The notes under the pieces were generated by a model. It was given only the letters and a program-made list of their open reading frames with translations, was not told the DNA's origin and did not search any database. This document shows positions 37,368 through 48,289 of a stretch of DNA of 64,000 nucleotides, in pieces; the stretch's first letter is position 1; each line of letters starts with the position of its first letter. The DNA lies in the NCBI GenBank assembly GCA_947650365.1, contig CANTAL010000022.1, positions 339,759 through 403,758 of the forward strand, in the 5' to 3' direction. The stretch comes from Chamaelirium japonicum. Its lineage: Eukaryota; Streptophyta; Magnoliopsida; Liliales; Melanthiaceae. Made by a program: the position numbers and the translations under genes.

Positions 37368-38065
37368 AGGCGCTTGTAGGGGTGTTCATGGGTTCGGGTT
37401 GACCCACCAAACCGAACTGAATTGGTCTATTTGGTTCGGTTTGGATCGGATATTTTTGACCGTTCGGTTCGGTTCGGTTCGGTTTCGAAGAAAAAAAACC
37501 CGCTAAGATCGGTTTGGTTCTGGGTTGTAAGTTTTTTAACCTGAACCAACGGTAGTATTCCCTCAGTAGTTACTACTGTACAATGTACAGTCTCACTAAC
37601 ATTACACAATACTTTGTGGTGACCCCAATCATCACCATTCGGTGCATTCAAGACTTTCAAGTATTCAACGGTGTGATGAAACTGAAAAGTGAAGGGTGTT
37701 GCTATTTGCACCCACATAATTACTAGCAGCCCCAAGTCCCAACTTATGAAATATCTCAAAGTGAAAAGTCAAGGGTGTTGCTAGTAATTATGTGGGGAGA
37801 AAATAGCAGCACCTACAGTTAAAGGCTTAAAAGTGAAATCTGAATCAATTCAACGGCTCAACCATTCACGCCTCAAGGTGTGGTGATGAGCGATTTGAAA
37901 GACCCACAGAACCGAACCAAACCGAACTTTTCATTTTGGTTCGGTTTTTTACCAAGAAATGGTTTGATTTGGTTCCATTTTTTAGAGAACCGATCAACTT
38001 TGGTTTAGTTTCAAATTTATCAAAAAACCAAACTAACCCGAACCATGAACACTCCAAGGCGCTTG
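37368..38065. mobile_element. TIR element with 9-bp flanking repeat (hAT-like)
   Basis: Element 37377-38056. Left end TAGGGGTGTTCATGG and right end CCATGAACACTCCA are inverted repeats, flanked by direct repeats AGGCGCTTG at 37368-37376 and 38057-38065. The flanking repeat is 9 bp, one more than the hAT norm, so superfamily is uncertain. Interior GGTTCGG/CCGAACC motifs resemble those of the element at 36132. Confidence 0.8.
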
Positions 38066-38318
38066 GGCTAAGAGGTCCAAAGATTGAAATGTTGAAGACA
38101 GTATAACTGCTATTTTTATTAAATTCCTCAATCCCAAGAAGATGACATGAAATATCTCCAAGTGAAACGTTAAGGGTGTTGCTAGCAATTATGTGGGGGG
38201 AGAAAATAACAGTATCTAAAGTTAAATGTTTAAAAGTGAAATCTGAACCAACTCAACGACTCGACCATTCACACCCCACACTGTGGTGATGAGCGATTTG
38301 AAATGTTGAAGGCAGCAT
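37743..38318. repeat. Interrupted ~230-bp direct duplication
   Basis: Sequence at 37743-37893 (ATGAAATATCTCAAAGTGAA ... GTGGTGATGAGCGATTTGAA) is repeated at 38147-38310. The following segment at 38085-38145 (TGTTGAAGACAGTATAACTG...) is repeated at 38310-38365. About 190 bp, including the right end of the TIR element, separates the two parts in the first copy. Confidence 0.65.
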
Positions 38319-38459
38319 AACTACTATTTTTATTAAATTCCACAATCTCAGGAAGATGACATCCACGGCCAGGATTCGCACACAGAAACATGGCAACAAG
38401 ACGTAGAGGCGAAGTTCGCTCCACTCCTCGGTGTCACCGGGTGTCGAACAGGGAACCTC

Positions 38460-38462
<3 letters not shown>

Positions 38463-38524
<62 letters not shown>
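38463..38524. repeat. (GA)n microsatellite
   Basis: About 31 GA units, downstream of the TIC 3' end. Leu-Ser/Arg-Glu frames over it are not genes. Confidence 0.97.
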
Positions 38525-38527
<3 letters not shown>

Positions 38528-39084
38528 GAAATACCACTCGGAAAAGAGCCCGTTGGTCTGTATAATTTACTTTGCTTGATGCACAACTTACATAAATCAC
38601 GTTCTGAACTTCTGAATGAATCATCAACTCATTTCATTCTAAGATAAGAAATTTAAAAAAACTAAACAGGGAAGAAAAAAAAAAGATAGAAATTAAATAT
38701 CCTAAACGGCGGTTGGCAATTGAATGAACTGCCCCAAATTTCGCCACCCCCAACAAAAGGATCCTTCTACTGTTCCGTTCGCCCTCCTTTTAATTAAAAA
38801 AAAGGGAACAAAAAAAAAAAAAAAACCTAATACGCGAAGCAGAGCTGTATGTAGGCCTCCCATCCCTCATGAGTATGGTGGCCGACCACCAAGTGATTCC
38901 ATTTTCCCCTCTTTTTCATCTTTTCAAAAATTGTTTGCAAGCTCCTGTTCCAGGCTCCACAGCAGCAGCTTCCGGCCAAAGGTTCCACCTTGCGGGGGCG
39001 CAGCGACCATCACCGGCCACCCTGCATTCAGAATCACCATCAACAGCAGCCGCAGCCGGCTACTTCAGCTTCCGATCATTGCCG

Positions 39085-39621
39085 TCATCTCTTCTCAGGC
39101 TGCCAGCAGGCATTCAAACTGTCATTTCCTGCCGTTAGATTTTAATAAATGAGAAGCTCCAATCCTCGACTACTGGTAAAACATCAACTTCACCGGGAAA
39201 GAAATTCCGATTAAAAAAGGGGGAAAGAGGCAATTACCCGCTGCAGGTTTTTGTTCGGCGGGCTTGACGGGAACCGGCGGCATAGTATGGGTGTACGGAA
39301 AGGCAGCAGGAGACATTAGGTGATGGGTGGCACCAGAGGCAGGCTGGGCGGCTGAAGCGACCTGCGGTGGCTGTTCAGATGGGCGCCTTTGGTAATACCC
39401 AGCGCCATTGGACTGCGGTATTTGAGCAGGGAGGTAGGCATTGGAGAAGAAGAACTGAGCTTGATGGAAGGGCTGATTCTGCTGCTGTGGATTTTTCTGC
39501 TGTTTGGTACTGGGGCCTGGGGCTGGATTTTTTTGAGGGTGGCCAAGGATGGAGGGTACATTCTGATTGCTCAGAGGTGACGACCTCAGGGTCGAGCTTG
39601 ACGAGGAATTCTTCACCAGCA

Positions 39622-39653
<32 letters not shown>

Positions 39654-42600
39654 TGGGAGTGCAATAAGGCGGTCTGGGATGAGCCTGGTTTTGTACCAGC
39701 AGAAGCTCGCGGGCTGCCACCGGCACTTTTAGCGACTGAATGCTGAGCAGATGCACCAAGGTGCTGCTGCCCGGTGGGAGTTGCTGCTGCTTTGGGCGAG
39801 TTCACCCCGAAAGAGATTTGTGTTTGATGGCTTGCAGTGAGAGGCTGCTGCTGCTGGGTCCTGCCTTGCTGATGGGGGAGTTGGTTCTTCGCCGAGGATG
39901 TAGTGGGAGCAGCAGCAGCTGCTGCTCTGGTGGGTGTCTTCCACTGGGGAGAAGAATGGGTGGCGGCGCTGCTTTGGATAAGAGCCTGAGGGAAGCCGGC
40001 AAGCGCTTGGGGGAATTTCGCCATGTCGTAGCCTACTGGCAGGCGATCAGTGTAGATAGTAGCACTGTTGTTAGGGGTGGAATTCGTACGGTTCGCAAGA
40101 TGGTGCTGCAGCGGCAATTGCTGCTGCTGCTGCTGCTGCCTCTGAAGCTGACTTTGAAGATGAATCAACTGCTGCTGCTGCTGCTGCGGCTGTAGGAGCT
40201 TGGCATTAGAAGTAGGGGCAGCGGCGGTGGCTGTGGCAGAACCAGAAGTTGTAGGAGCAGCTTTAGCATGTGTACTTGATGTCGTCGAAATAGGGGCATC
40301 ACTATCGGGTCGAGACAAGGTGAGGGGCTGCTGAGGCTCATTTCCATGGGCCTTGCCTGCGGCCATTATCTTCCTCTCCTCTCCAGCCACGCTAGCATTC
40401 ATCGAGTCGCCTGCAGATTTCCCGTCTTCCGAGATCTGGTGGTGAGGCTTCTTATTCTGTATTGCCATGGATACTGCAGGTGCATTGATATGGTATCCGT
40501 GCTTCATGGCTTCCGGGAGGCTCTGGAAGAGGGCGTGGTTCCGTGCCATGGATGAGAAATCGAGGCCTTGTGGTGGGGCAGCACCGGCAGCGGCAGCCCC
40601 GGTGAAGGAGGCATAGGGCATGGCAAATGCTTGAGATGTCGAAAGGTCCACTTTCATAGATTGGTAAGTTGGGTGCTGTGTCGGTGTCTGCAGATTTTCG
40701 CGCTGACTACCACCACCACAACCGAATGCTGCAGTTGCTGGAGAGATCAATGCATAACCCTGAGGATGGATTGCCACAGCAGAGTTTTGGCCAATTTTTC
40801 TTTTTTGACCGTGTGAGACTTTGCTATCTGCGGTCGACGGGTTGTCTTCACCGCCACCAGTCTCACGCTGGGGGGGCGGCAGCTGCTGCTGCCGCTGCTT
40901 CGAGGCAGGGAATCCGTGGGAGCTCGCCATAGCGCCAGCAGCCCCACCTCCTGAAGCCCGCTGTGCCTGTTGTGGAGGCTTCTGGGAGGTGGACGAACCG
41001 CTCGATGTGCTCGTATTCTGGTTGCCCTGTTGGGAATGGGGAGGTTGTTGAGGTGGCGGCAGCTGCTGCTGCTGGAGCTGTGGAGCGCGTAGCATCTGGG
41101 AGTAGAAAGACCCATTGAAGAAGGGTAATGCTTGAGCCGCAGTTCCTCCCCCATAGGGTGGAGGTGCCCCAACATGTCCTGGGATGGGAAATGGGTATGC
41201 ACTGTTCTGCAGTATAGCCATGTATTGAGCTTCATTCGGGGGCAGTCCCGGATAGTTGAAGGTCATAGCAGTTGCGGGACCACCTGTTCCTGATCCCGCC
41301 ATGACTGTACTAGCAGATGGTGCTGCACCGCCAGTCCCAGTGGTGGATTTTGGTGGCCCTGAGCGAACAGTTGTCTGTTGCTCACTGATAGGGAAAATGA
41401 ACGCAGGGGCCTGCAGAAAACAAAAGAAAATTCACAAATACAGACATAACAGTCAAAAATTCAATCCAGAAACCGTTGTAATCCCACAACAAGATTGGGT
41501 CTAATCCACTTACAAGCATGCTGGTTGCTGATCCAGGTTGGGGTGCCTGCTGGAGCACGAGCTGCTTCCTCTGAGCTGCTTCGATGAAGGCATTACCAGC
41601 TGCAGGGTTTTCCTTAGTAGGGAGGCCTGTGTACGCTGAGACCAACGGTCCGCCCTTGTCTTGCATGGAGCTCAAGCTCGGGAACCTTCCCTGTAATGGG
41701 GTTCCAAGAATGGACGATTCCAGAGGTGGAACCGCATTGAGATTATATTGCTTGGATCCAAACTGTGGCATGGCACCGGATGCCCCCGGCCAGAAGGACG
41801 GCATGTTCGCAATCTGCTGATGGTAGTGTATGTTGTGCGCAATGTAGCAATGGGTCGCACAGCGCTTCGGGCGGAGCTGCGATGAAAGGAAATTGGGCGG
41901 CTGGAAGACCACAAAGTATACATCAGAACATAGATAATTATCTTTATAAGTATTATCGGTCCATTCCCTTGGGCCTCGTTCGGTAGCCGGAAAGTTTTAG
42001 CAAAGGGAATATGATTACCTTCAGGGGAGAGGAGAATGCAATGTAAGGTGGAGAGGAGCATGGGAAGCCAGGTCTCCCACCGATTATATAACTCTGATAG
42101 TCGCTGGGGTAATTACGGAATAGGAATTCTGAGTGAACCACCTAGCAAATGTGCCCTCATACCAATGTTTTGGGTCAAATGGAACTTAACATGGTATCAG
42201 AGTTTCTAGGAGGCCTCAGTTCAAATCTTGTTATCTACCATCAGTTTATCCCTTATTTGTTTATTTATCCCCGTGAGGGCCTAGAAAATATTCAGTGGAA
42301 CCAGGAACATGCTGACGTCGTGAAAGACTGCACAAAACCGTCCGATGCACTCACCATTGTGGGTGAATCACAACAAGCTGTGGAAGCAGGCAGATGCGAC
42401 CAACTGAAATCGGGACCGAGTGAGATTGACCTATCGAGTCGCCTGTATCCATGATTTGTGCAATTCACCAGTTGCAACGGACGGTTTTGTGCATAGATTT
42501 CACCACCTGAATATGTATCCCGGTTCCACGGAATAATTTCGCAAGTGAGCAGGGGTATTAGCTAGATATGCATCGCTGGTAATTTCCTAATAGGTTAAAC

Positions 42601-42702
42601 TTTTAGGTGAAATGGTATTTTCACGACGTCAGCATGTTCCTGGTTCCACTGAATAAGTTTTTTTTTTTGGAAATTGATTACCTCCCCCTTGATATATATC
42701 AC

Positions 42703-42766
<64 letters not shown>

Positions 42767-43141
42767 ATGGGTTCCTATGACATATCATTGGGAGTACCCT
42801 ATGACATATGGTGAATTGGTAACCGTAAAATATTTAGAATGTTCTGATTTTTTATGAGGATGATCACCCTATCTTAGATAGGACACTCACCGAAAATCGG
42901 CACATTCTAAAACTTCTACGGGCATCAAATACGCTTTTCCATTTAACGGTTAAATTGGATGGCAAATAAATTTTCAAGCATTTGATGGCCCAACTAGTTT
43001 TAGAATGCGTTGATTTTTTATGGACATTCTATCCAAGATAAGGTGATTATTCTCATAAAAACTCAACACATTCTATCAATTACTAATTCACCATATGTCA
43101 TAGGGTACTACTCCCTACGACGTTGTAATAGAAACTCAGCC

Positions 43142-43210
<69 letters not shown>

Positions 43211-43370
43211 GAATGCTTAGGTGCAGTCTGCGGTCCGTGTGGTCTGCGGTCCGCAGCCATTCGATACATCGGCTGCGTGCATCCGATGCACCCGCCACGT
43301 GCATCCGATGCACGGAGTGGTGCATCGGACGGCTGCGGACCACGGACTGCAGACCGCACCTAAGCATCCC

Positions 43371-43432
<62 letters not shown>

Positions 43433-43552
43433 CTATAATGCGGCATGCGGTACGTGCGGCATCGCACAGCAGCCGTCTGATGCATGCGATGCACACAGCG
43501 GTGCATCAGACGGCTGGGGTGCGGTGCCGCACTTACCGCATGCCGTATTATA

Positions 43553-43631
<79 letters not shown>

Positions 43632-46600
43632 GAGAGAGAGAGAGAGGCATTGATACAGACCTTTTTAGTCTTGGAGGACCCTGAGTTAACTGCTTGTAGA
43701 GTTGGGACTTGACCCATGTACCTGATAGCGAAAAATGAATGTCAACCTTTTAATCAACCTTTTAATCCATGGTAACAGAACACCTCACCAAAACCAGAAT
43801 AGAGAGAGAAGGGAGGAGGTAATAGATTGCTCACCCAAAGTGCGGAAAGCCACCCGGCCAACCTGCAGGCATTGGCAATGGCAAAGATACAGATTGTGCT
43901 GGGAAAATGTAGAGAAGAAGAAACCGATCAGATCTCCGACTATTGAATACAACATCATACAGTGCAGCTAATCCAAGGTTATAAATGTAGTTTTTGGTCG
44001 GCCAAAAAAGAAAATTTGTCGAATTTTGTTCAAATGTCAGTGGGGATAGGAAAGATTTTGGTGAAAATTTATCGAATTTCGGTCAAATTTTGATCAATTT
44101 TCGTCAATGTTGGTCAAATATTGGTCTGTAATAAAAAGAAATCAGAATAGAGGGGGAAAAAAGATAGATTTTTTTAGTGAAAAAGATGAAACTCTATTGA
44201 AAAAGTCCTAATTTTTTAGTGATTTTTTTTTTTTTAAAAAAAGACGGAATGTCTGATTTTTGCCAAATGTTGGGTCATTTCAGCCGGAATTTTGTGATGC
44301 CAAAAAAAAAAAAAACATTTCGGTCATTTGGTAGGAATCCATGGACTAAACAATCACGTATATTACCAGGCCTCTCTGATTTAGGTTCACTTCCCGCCGC
44401 TTCGGCCTGCTGCTTCTGCACTAGTTGTTTGCGGGATCCCCCGAGACTGTCGCTGTCCATCTTGAGCAAATCAAGTTGCAGGTCAAGGGTCTTCTCCTTC
44501 ACGGTCTTCGTCTTCGAATTGAAGTCTTCAGACATGTAATTCACCGGGGCCCTGGCTTCCGGGATGGTTTCCACCACCTCCTGCTTCGCTCTGTTCTCCA
44601 CCCTCTCGTCTTCTCCCTTCGTAATCTCCACTCTCAGCACCTAGAGAATCAAATCAACAAGTTAGAAGCATGAACATCCAGATAAAACCATGAAACGAAA
44701 TTCTGACAGGAATTAAGGGAAGATTAGCTGCCACCTCCATCGCCGGCTTATGATCGGTGACATAATCCGGTAAGCCTTCCCTCTCTGGAGATGACTTCCC
44801 TGAAGGAGGAGCCTGCAATATCAGATTGATTTAATACCCGGCCGTCATCATACAAAACAAAGATTATGTCATGATTCCAGAAATGGAAGGGTACCCACCA
44901 TTAGATCGATGCTATATCTCACTTCTCGAGAGTTATCAGCCACAGCAGCAGCACTGAAAATTAAATCCCAACATAAATAAAACAGCCCAAAATTAGCCAA
45001 ATCTCAAAACCAAAATTTTCTAGATTTCCAAAGCTTACCTATCGGTTGGGGATATATCATCAACTTTGACATCCAGACCGGTTCGAGGGATTTCCTTTGT
45101 GGGTGACACAAATTCTTCCTTGGTCTCCATCGCATCTCGAACACCTGATTCTTTTGTTAAAAGATTCAAGGCCGGGGCCAAACCAATTTCAGACTTGGCC
45201 AACTCCTTCTGTGCATCAGTAGGGGTGGTAGTACTCTGGGAGACACCAAGATCAAACTGATCGCGGCTGTTTTCAGTGTTCTTCTCCGATCTCGGCGAGG
45301 AAGCCTCAGTCTTCACCGGCTGCTCCGGCTCCATCTTGGCTGCAGAAGACACTGATGTGGTCGGAAGAGCTAGTAAACTCGCCGGAGTCGTGGGTGTTTC
45401 GTCTTCCAATTTCACCAGGCGTGGCCTCTTCCTCTTCGGAGCTGCGGACAGCCAAACAAGAAAATCTTTCACCGTCAGATGGAGGAGAATAAACAGTGGG
45501 GGGGGTGGTGGTGGAAAGATCCACCTTCCGAACCACCACGCGATAGTGAGATCCACAGTGCTCACCCATAGCAGCCATCGGCGCTGAATTGGAGCTCATA
45601 TTTGGAGGTAAAGCAGATGGTTGCGATGTCGAGATCGGAGACGAAACCCTCGACCTTACTTCATTGCTCGATCCATTGGTGTCCCTCGAGTCAAGCTGGT
45701 GGAACTCGGGCTTCGGCTGAGACTGGAACTGCCTTGTCAATCCGAAAAGGACTTCCGCGACCTCAATCTCTATGTCTTCTGAAACAGAGGAGGATTTAGA
45801 GATCTTTGGCTGACGGTTCTTGGTTCCACTGATTGGCTTCTGAACGAGAAGAGAACGAAACTACAGTCAGTTCCTAAAAATCTCTGAAGGGAAATACCAA
45901 ATCGGTGAAAAATTGGGGAAATTGAATGAAGATATCACGAGGGTAGAAGAACAGAGACCGTCTTCTTCCGAAGGGAATTCAATGGAGATGGAGACATCAG
46001 GGTATTGGGCGAGGGGCTAGGCTGCGGCGGCGATGTGGATGCTTGCTGATGAAACGGCTCTCCGCCGCCACCACCACCACCACCTGAAAATTCTTGTGAT
46101 CTCTTTCCAGATGCTGCAATCCGAGAAAAACAAAAATTAGGAGTTTGGAAAAAAATGAAAACAAAACAAGGAACAAGAAGGCGAGGAAAAAGAAATTACA
46201 TGACCGAGCTCTCCTCGGTACAGGAACTCCAATCATCTCGTCTGGTGCCTTCGTCACCGCCGGTGGCCTCACCACTTTTGTCGTCATCGGGAATGTTTTC
46301 CGGCGGTGGTGGTTCTGAGAAATAAACGACGGCGGCTCCAGGTTATGCGCCGGCGGCTGCCGGATCGTGACGGACGCGTCGTCTTCTTCGTCCTCTTCCT
46401 CATCGACGCTCTCCTCCGAGCTATCTCCTCCATCATCGCGGTTGCTCGGGCGAATAATCCTCTCCCCCCTCCTCCTCTTGCTCCTCCCAGATCTATCGCG
46501 ATCTCGGTCCTTCTTGCTCACGCGATCTCGAAGCCTCCCCGCCTCCTGCATCTCAATCCCTCCATCTTCGTCTGCAGAAAAAAATAAATATAAGCAAAAA

Positions 46601-46754
46601 AATCAAAGACATCAGAATTTAAAGAGCCTGATAGAGATCTGGTGAGCTAGAAACCAGGGGAATCTCGATAGCCGCCGTTCCTCTGCCTCCGCCTCGACAT
46701 CCCGCCGTTCACCACCGCCACGGTTCCTCTCTTCGCCTCCCGGTTCCTCTCCAT
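39085..46754 (-). CDS. TIC: TIME FOR COFFEE (TIC) clock protein, 13 coding exons
   Basis: Nuclear regulator; in Arabidopsis TIC maintains clock amplitude and affects jasmonate and metabolic signalling. Exons (minus, 5' to 3'): 46754-46655, 46571-46200, 46113-45959, 45839-45566, 45441-45039, 44953-44899, 44812-44735, 44640-44367, 43898-43835, 43721-43661, 41900-41514, 41410-39238, 39128-39085. All introns are GT-AG, phases join exactly, and the total is 4440 nt, or 1479 aa. Diagnostic blocks: start MERNREAKRG...MSRRRQRNGG; KKDRDRDRSGRSKRRRGER; KAPDEMIGVPVPRRARS; EDIEIEVAEVLFGL; APKRKRPR; VRYSIDLM; LDLQLDLLKMD; LPLPMPAGWPGG; RPKRCATHCYIAHNIHYHQQ (about 622-641); C-terminal ACWQPEKR. Gln tracts lie near 1150, 1170 and 1330. 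The length is close to the family norm. I chose the first ATG because it gives the conserved N terminus. A TIC-LIKE paralogue is the only alternative. No break is seen. Confidence 0.95.
41969..42152. mobile_element. Short MITE related to 36738-37084
   Basis: Left end GGGCCTCGTTCGGTAGCCGG resembles the left end of the 347-bp MITE, and the inner CCACCGATTATATAAC matches its CCCCCGATTATACTAAC. The right end (GTGAACCACCTAGCAAATGTGCC) is a weak inverted match. Confidence 0.5.
42289..42655. mobile_element. Element with 37-bp perfect terminal inverted repeats
   Basis: 42289-42325 and 42619-42655 are perfect inverted repeats of 37 bp, beginning TATTCAGTGGAACCAGGAAC and ending with the reverse complement. 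The interior has no ORF of note. TA at both tips could be part of the repeat or a TA target duplication. Perfect repeats suggest recent insertion. Confidence 0.85.
42706..42762. repeat. (TA)n tract 1 in TIC intron 10
   Basis: Uninterrupted AT dinucleotide run bordering the first hairpin element. Confidence 0.97.
42763..43144. mobile_element. Hairpin element between (TA)n tracts, 382 bp
   Basis: Imperfect palindrome. CCTATGACATATGGTGAATTGG near 42800 pairs with AATTCACCATATGTCATAGGG near 43085. TTAGAATGTTCTGATTTTTT pairs loosely with AAAAACTCAACACATTCTA, and ATCACCCTATCTTAGATAG with CAAGATAAGGTGAT. Both borders are (TA)n. Confidence 0.75.
43145..43208. repeat. (TA)n tract 2 in TIC intron 10
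   Basis: AT dinucleotide run separating two hairpin elements. Confidence 0.97.
43209..43372. mobile_element. GC-rich hairpin element between (TA)n tracts, ~164 bp
   Basis: Ends GGGAATGCTTAGGTGC and GCACCTAAGCATCCCCC are inverted. Inner TCTGCGGTCCGTG/CACGGACTGCAGA and a central set of GCATCCGATGCAC motifs also pair. Confidence 0.85.
43373..43426. repeat. (TA)n tract 3 in TIC intron 10
   Basis: AT dinucleotide run. Confidence 0.97.
43427..43554. mobile_element. GC-rich hairpin element between (TA)n tracts, ~128 bp
   Basis: GGCATGCTATAATGCGGCAT at the left and ATGCCGTATTATAGCATATA at the right are inverted repeats, with an inner arm CCGTCTGATGCA/TGCATCAGACGG. The inner arm resembles GCATCCGATGCA/TGCATCGGACGGCT of the element at 43209, so the two are probably related. 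Confidence 0.85.
43555..43647. repeat. (TA)n tract 4 followed by (GA)n
   Basis: TA run to 43627, then AGTG and GA units to 43647, about 14 bp before TIC exon 10 on the intron side. Confidence 0.95.
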
Positions 46755-47064
46755 CTCTTCTGAATCTCGCTCATCAAATCAGATCACAGTCTCCCCCGCT
46801 TCATCTCAGCTACTCACGCGCTTCCTCCGATTCCCGACGGACTTTCGCCGGAGAACTCCAGATTCCGGACCGTTCCGACCAAGAAAATCGCCCAGCGTCG
46901 CCGGATTTGCTCTTTTTTCCCTCTCCGATCTCTCCGCCCTTCGAGCTCCCTCTCGTCTGTTCCCTCCTCCGCCTCCACTCCTCTACTCTGCTTTTCTCTC
47001 CCCCTATCTGCTGCCCCGTCTCCTCCTCTCCTTCCGGCTTTTTACTCGCCCAACTCCACTCCAC
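46755..47064 (-). promoter_or_regulatory. TIC 5' untranslated region with an upstream ORF
   Basis: CT/GA-rich stretch upstream of the TIC start. An 84-codon upstream frame (47064-46810, MEWSWASKKPEGEEE...) ends 55 nt before the TIC ATG. Whether it lies in the transcript depends on the start site, which I cannot see. Confidence 0.45.
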
Positions 47065-48097
47065 TATCCCAACCGACGGATGAGATCGTCCCTCTAAGTC
47101 CCACTTTCAATCTTATGCATCGGATATTTCGATAAATCTGACAGCTGTAATTTGGCGGTGCATGCCAGCGTGGCAGAAGTCGTGTCCGTTCGATTATTTA
47201 TTTTTTTAAGGCTCGGGTGTTATCGGAAGGAACATGTTTACTCGCTAACCGTTTTGCCATTTTTCCTTTTGCCATCCTGACGTGGCACAATCATAGTTGT
47301 TCTTGTACCCAGTCTCGACGGTTGAATCTCACTCACCTCTGTGATTTGGTGCCACCTCAGGTTGGCAATAGAAAGTTGGCAGAATAGCACTACACCCCTA
47401 CTGACCTGGACAACCACGTGTCCGATAAATATCCGTATGTTCATACACATTCAGTGGAACTGAAACCTACACGTGTCCTTGTTTACCCGATTAACGCGAG
47501 TAGAATCCGGATTCGGATGGGCTATCGCCGGTTCCCCGTCGTGCATTGGTGCCGGGGCCGGTCGAGCTCATTATTTATTTCCCGTCAGTGCGTCGCTCGC
47601 TCTTCAACACGGCCCTTTTATAGGTCACCCTCCGCGGCTGCTGACTTTGGGGACCACCTAGAAACAACGGATGCGGACGAGACGGACGGGATCTTCCAGT
47701 TCCACTATTTAAGAATTGTTAACCGTCCGATTGGAATCCGACGTGGCGACGAGTTCTCCATTAAACTACCGGGCCAAGCTGTCAGCTGACCCAAACGAAC
47801 ATCCGTGAGTTCTGAGTGTGACGCCGCACCTTCAACCGTCCATCTCCTTGCCACCGACGGCCTTGATGCTCACAAAAGAGGTGGAGCCCACACATTCCGC
47901 CGCCGAAGAACGACAAATAAATTTTCCTCACAGGCCCTTTTGTCTCAGCCGCCCACGTGGCCATTCCCGGGTCCCACATCATCACCTGCCCCCCCCCCCG
48001 GTCAAAATTTACCGCGCCGTAAATTAAGGAATCGGTTTAACCCGTTAAATCCCTGTTGGCTGTTTCCAGCCTAATGCAATGCGATGGAAAGTATGAG
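47065..48097 (-). promoter_or_regulatory. TIC upstream region with G-boxes and an evening-element-like core
   Basis: About 1 kb between the TIC 5' UTR and the Copia element. CACGTG occurs at 47415-47420, 47470-47475 and 47954-47959. AAATATC, the core of the evening element, lies at 47427-47433, 7 bp from the first G-box. G-boxes and evening elements are known targets of light and clock factors; function here is inference. No other gene is recognised in this stretch. Confidence 0.4.
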
Positions 48098-48102
48098 AGC
48101 TT

Positions 48103-48259
48103 TGTTGCGAAAAGTATATTCATATTATTAACACAAGACCCCTATATATAGGCATAATCGAAGGTTGGGATAGAGACGGGGTAAATCTCTAAATCCCAAT
48201 AATCCAGGGGTCTTTATCCGGTGGGCATCCATATCCGATGCAACCACCGTTTCATAACA
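48103..48259 (-). repeat. 3' LTR of the Copia element
   Basis: 157 bp. Contains the palindromic TATA-like CCTATATATAGG. Confidence 0.95.
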
Positions 48260-48276
48260 CTCCCCCTTGGATGACC
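48260..48276 (-). promoter_or_regulatory. Polypurine tract of the Copia element
   Basis: In element sense GGTCATCCAAGGGGGAG adjoins the 3' LTR. Confidence 0.85.
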
Positions 48277-48289
48277 ATCATTTATCAAT

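Larger units (their letters stand above)
41901..43660 (-). other. TIC intron 10, enlarged by repeats
   Basis: This 1760-bp intron is far longer than the other TIC introns (about 70-470 bp). It contains a truncated MITE, a long-TIR element, four (TA)n tracts and three hairpin elements between them. Splice signals at both ends look normal (donor AAAAAG|GTCTGT, acceptor TTCCAG|CC). Confidence 0.9.

Noticed and set aside
39740..41051. Plus-strand ORFs of 60-150 codons opposite TIC exon 12
   Set aside because: Antisense shadows of the CAG-rich exon.
43010..43717. Tyr-Ile repeat ORFs in several frames
   Set aside because: Translation of (TA)n tracts in TIC intron 10. The only real coding piece is exon 10 (43721-43661).
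45800..45840. GGTTCTTGGTTCCACTGA as a second copy of the 37-bp-TIR element end
   Set aside because: It lies within TIC exon 4 coding sequence in conserved frame and matches only about a dozen bases; coincidence.
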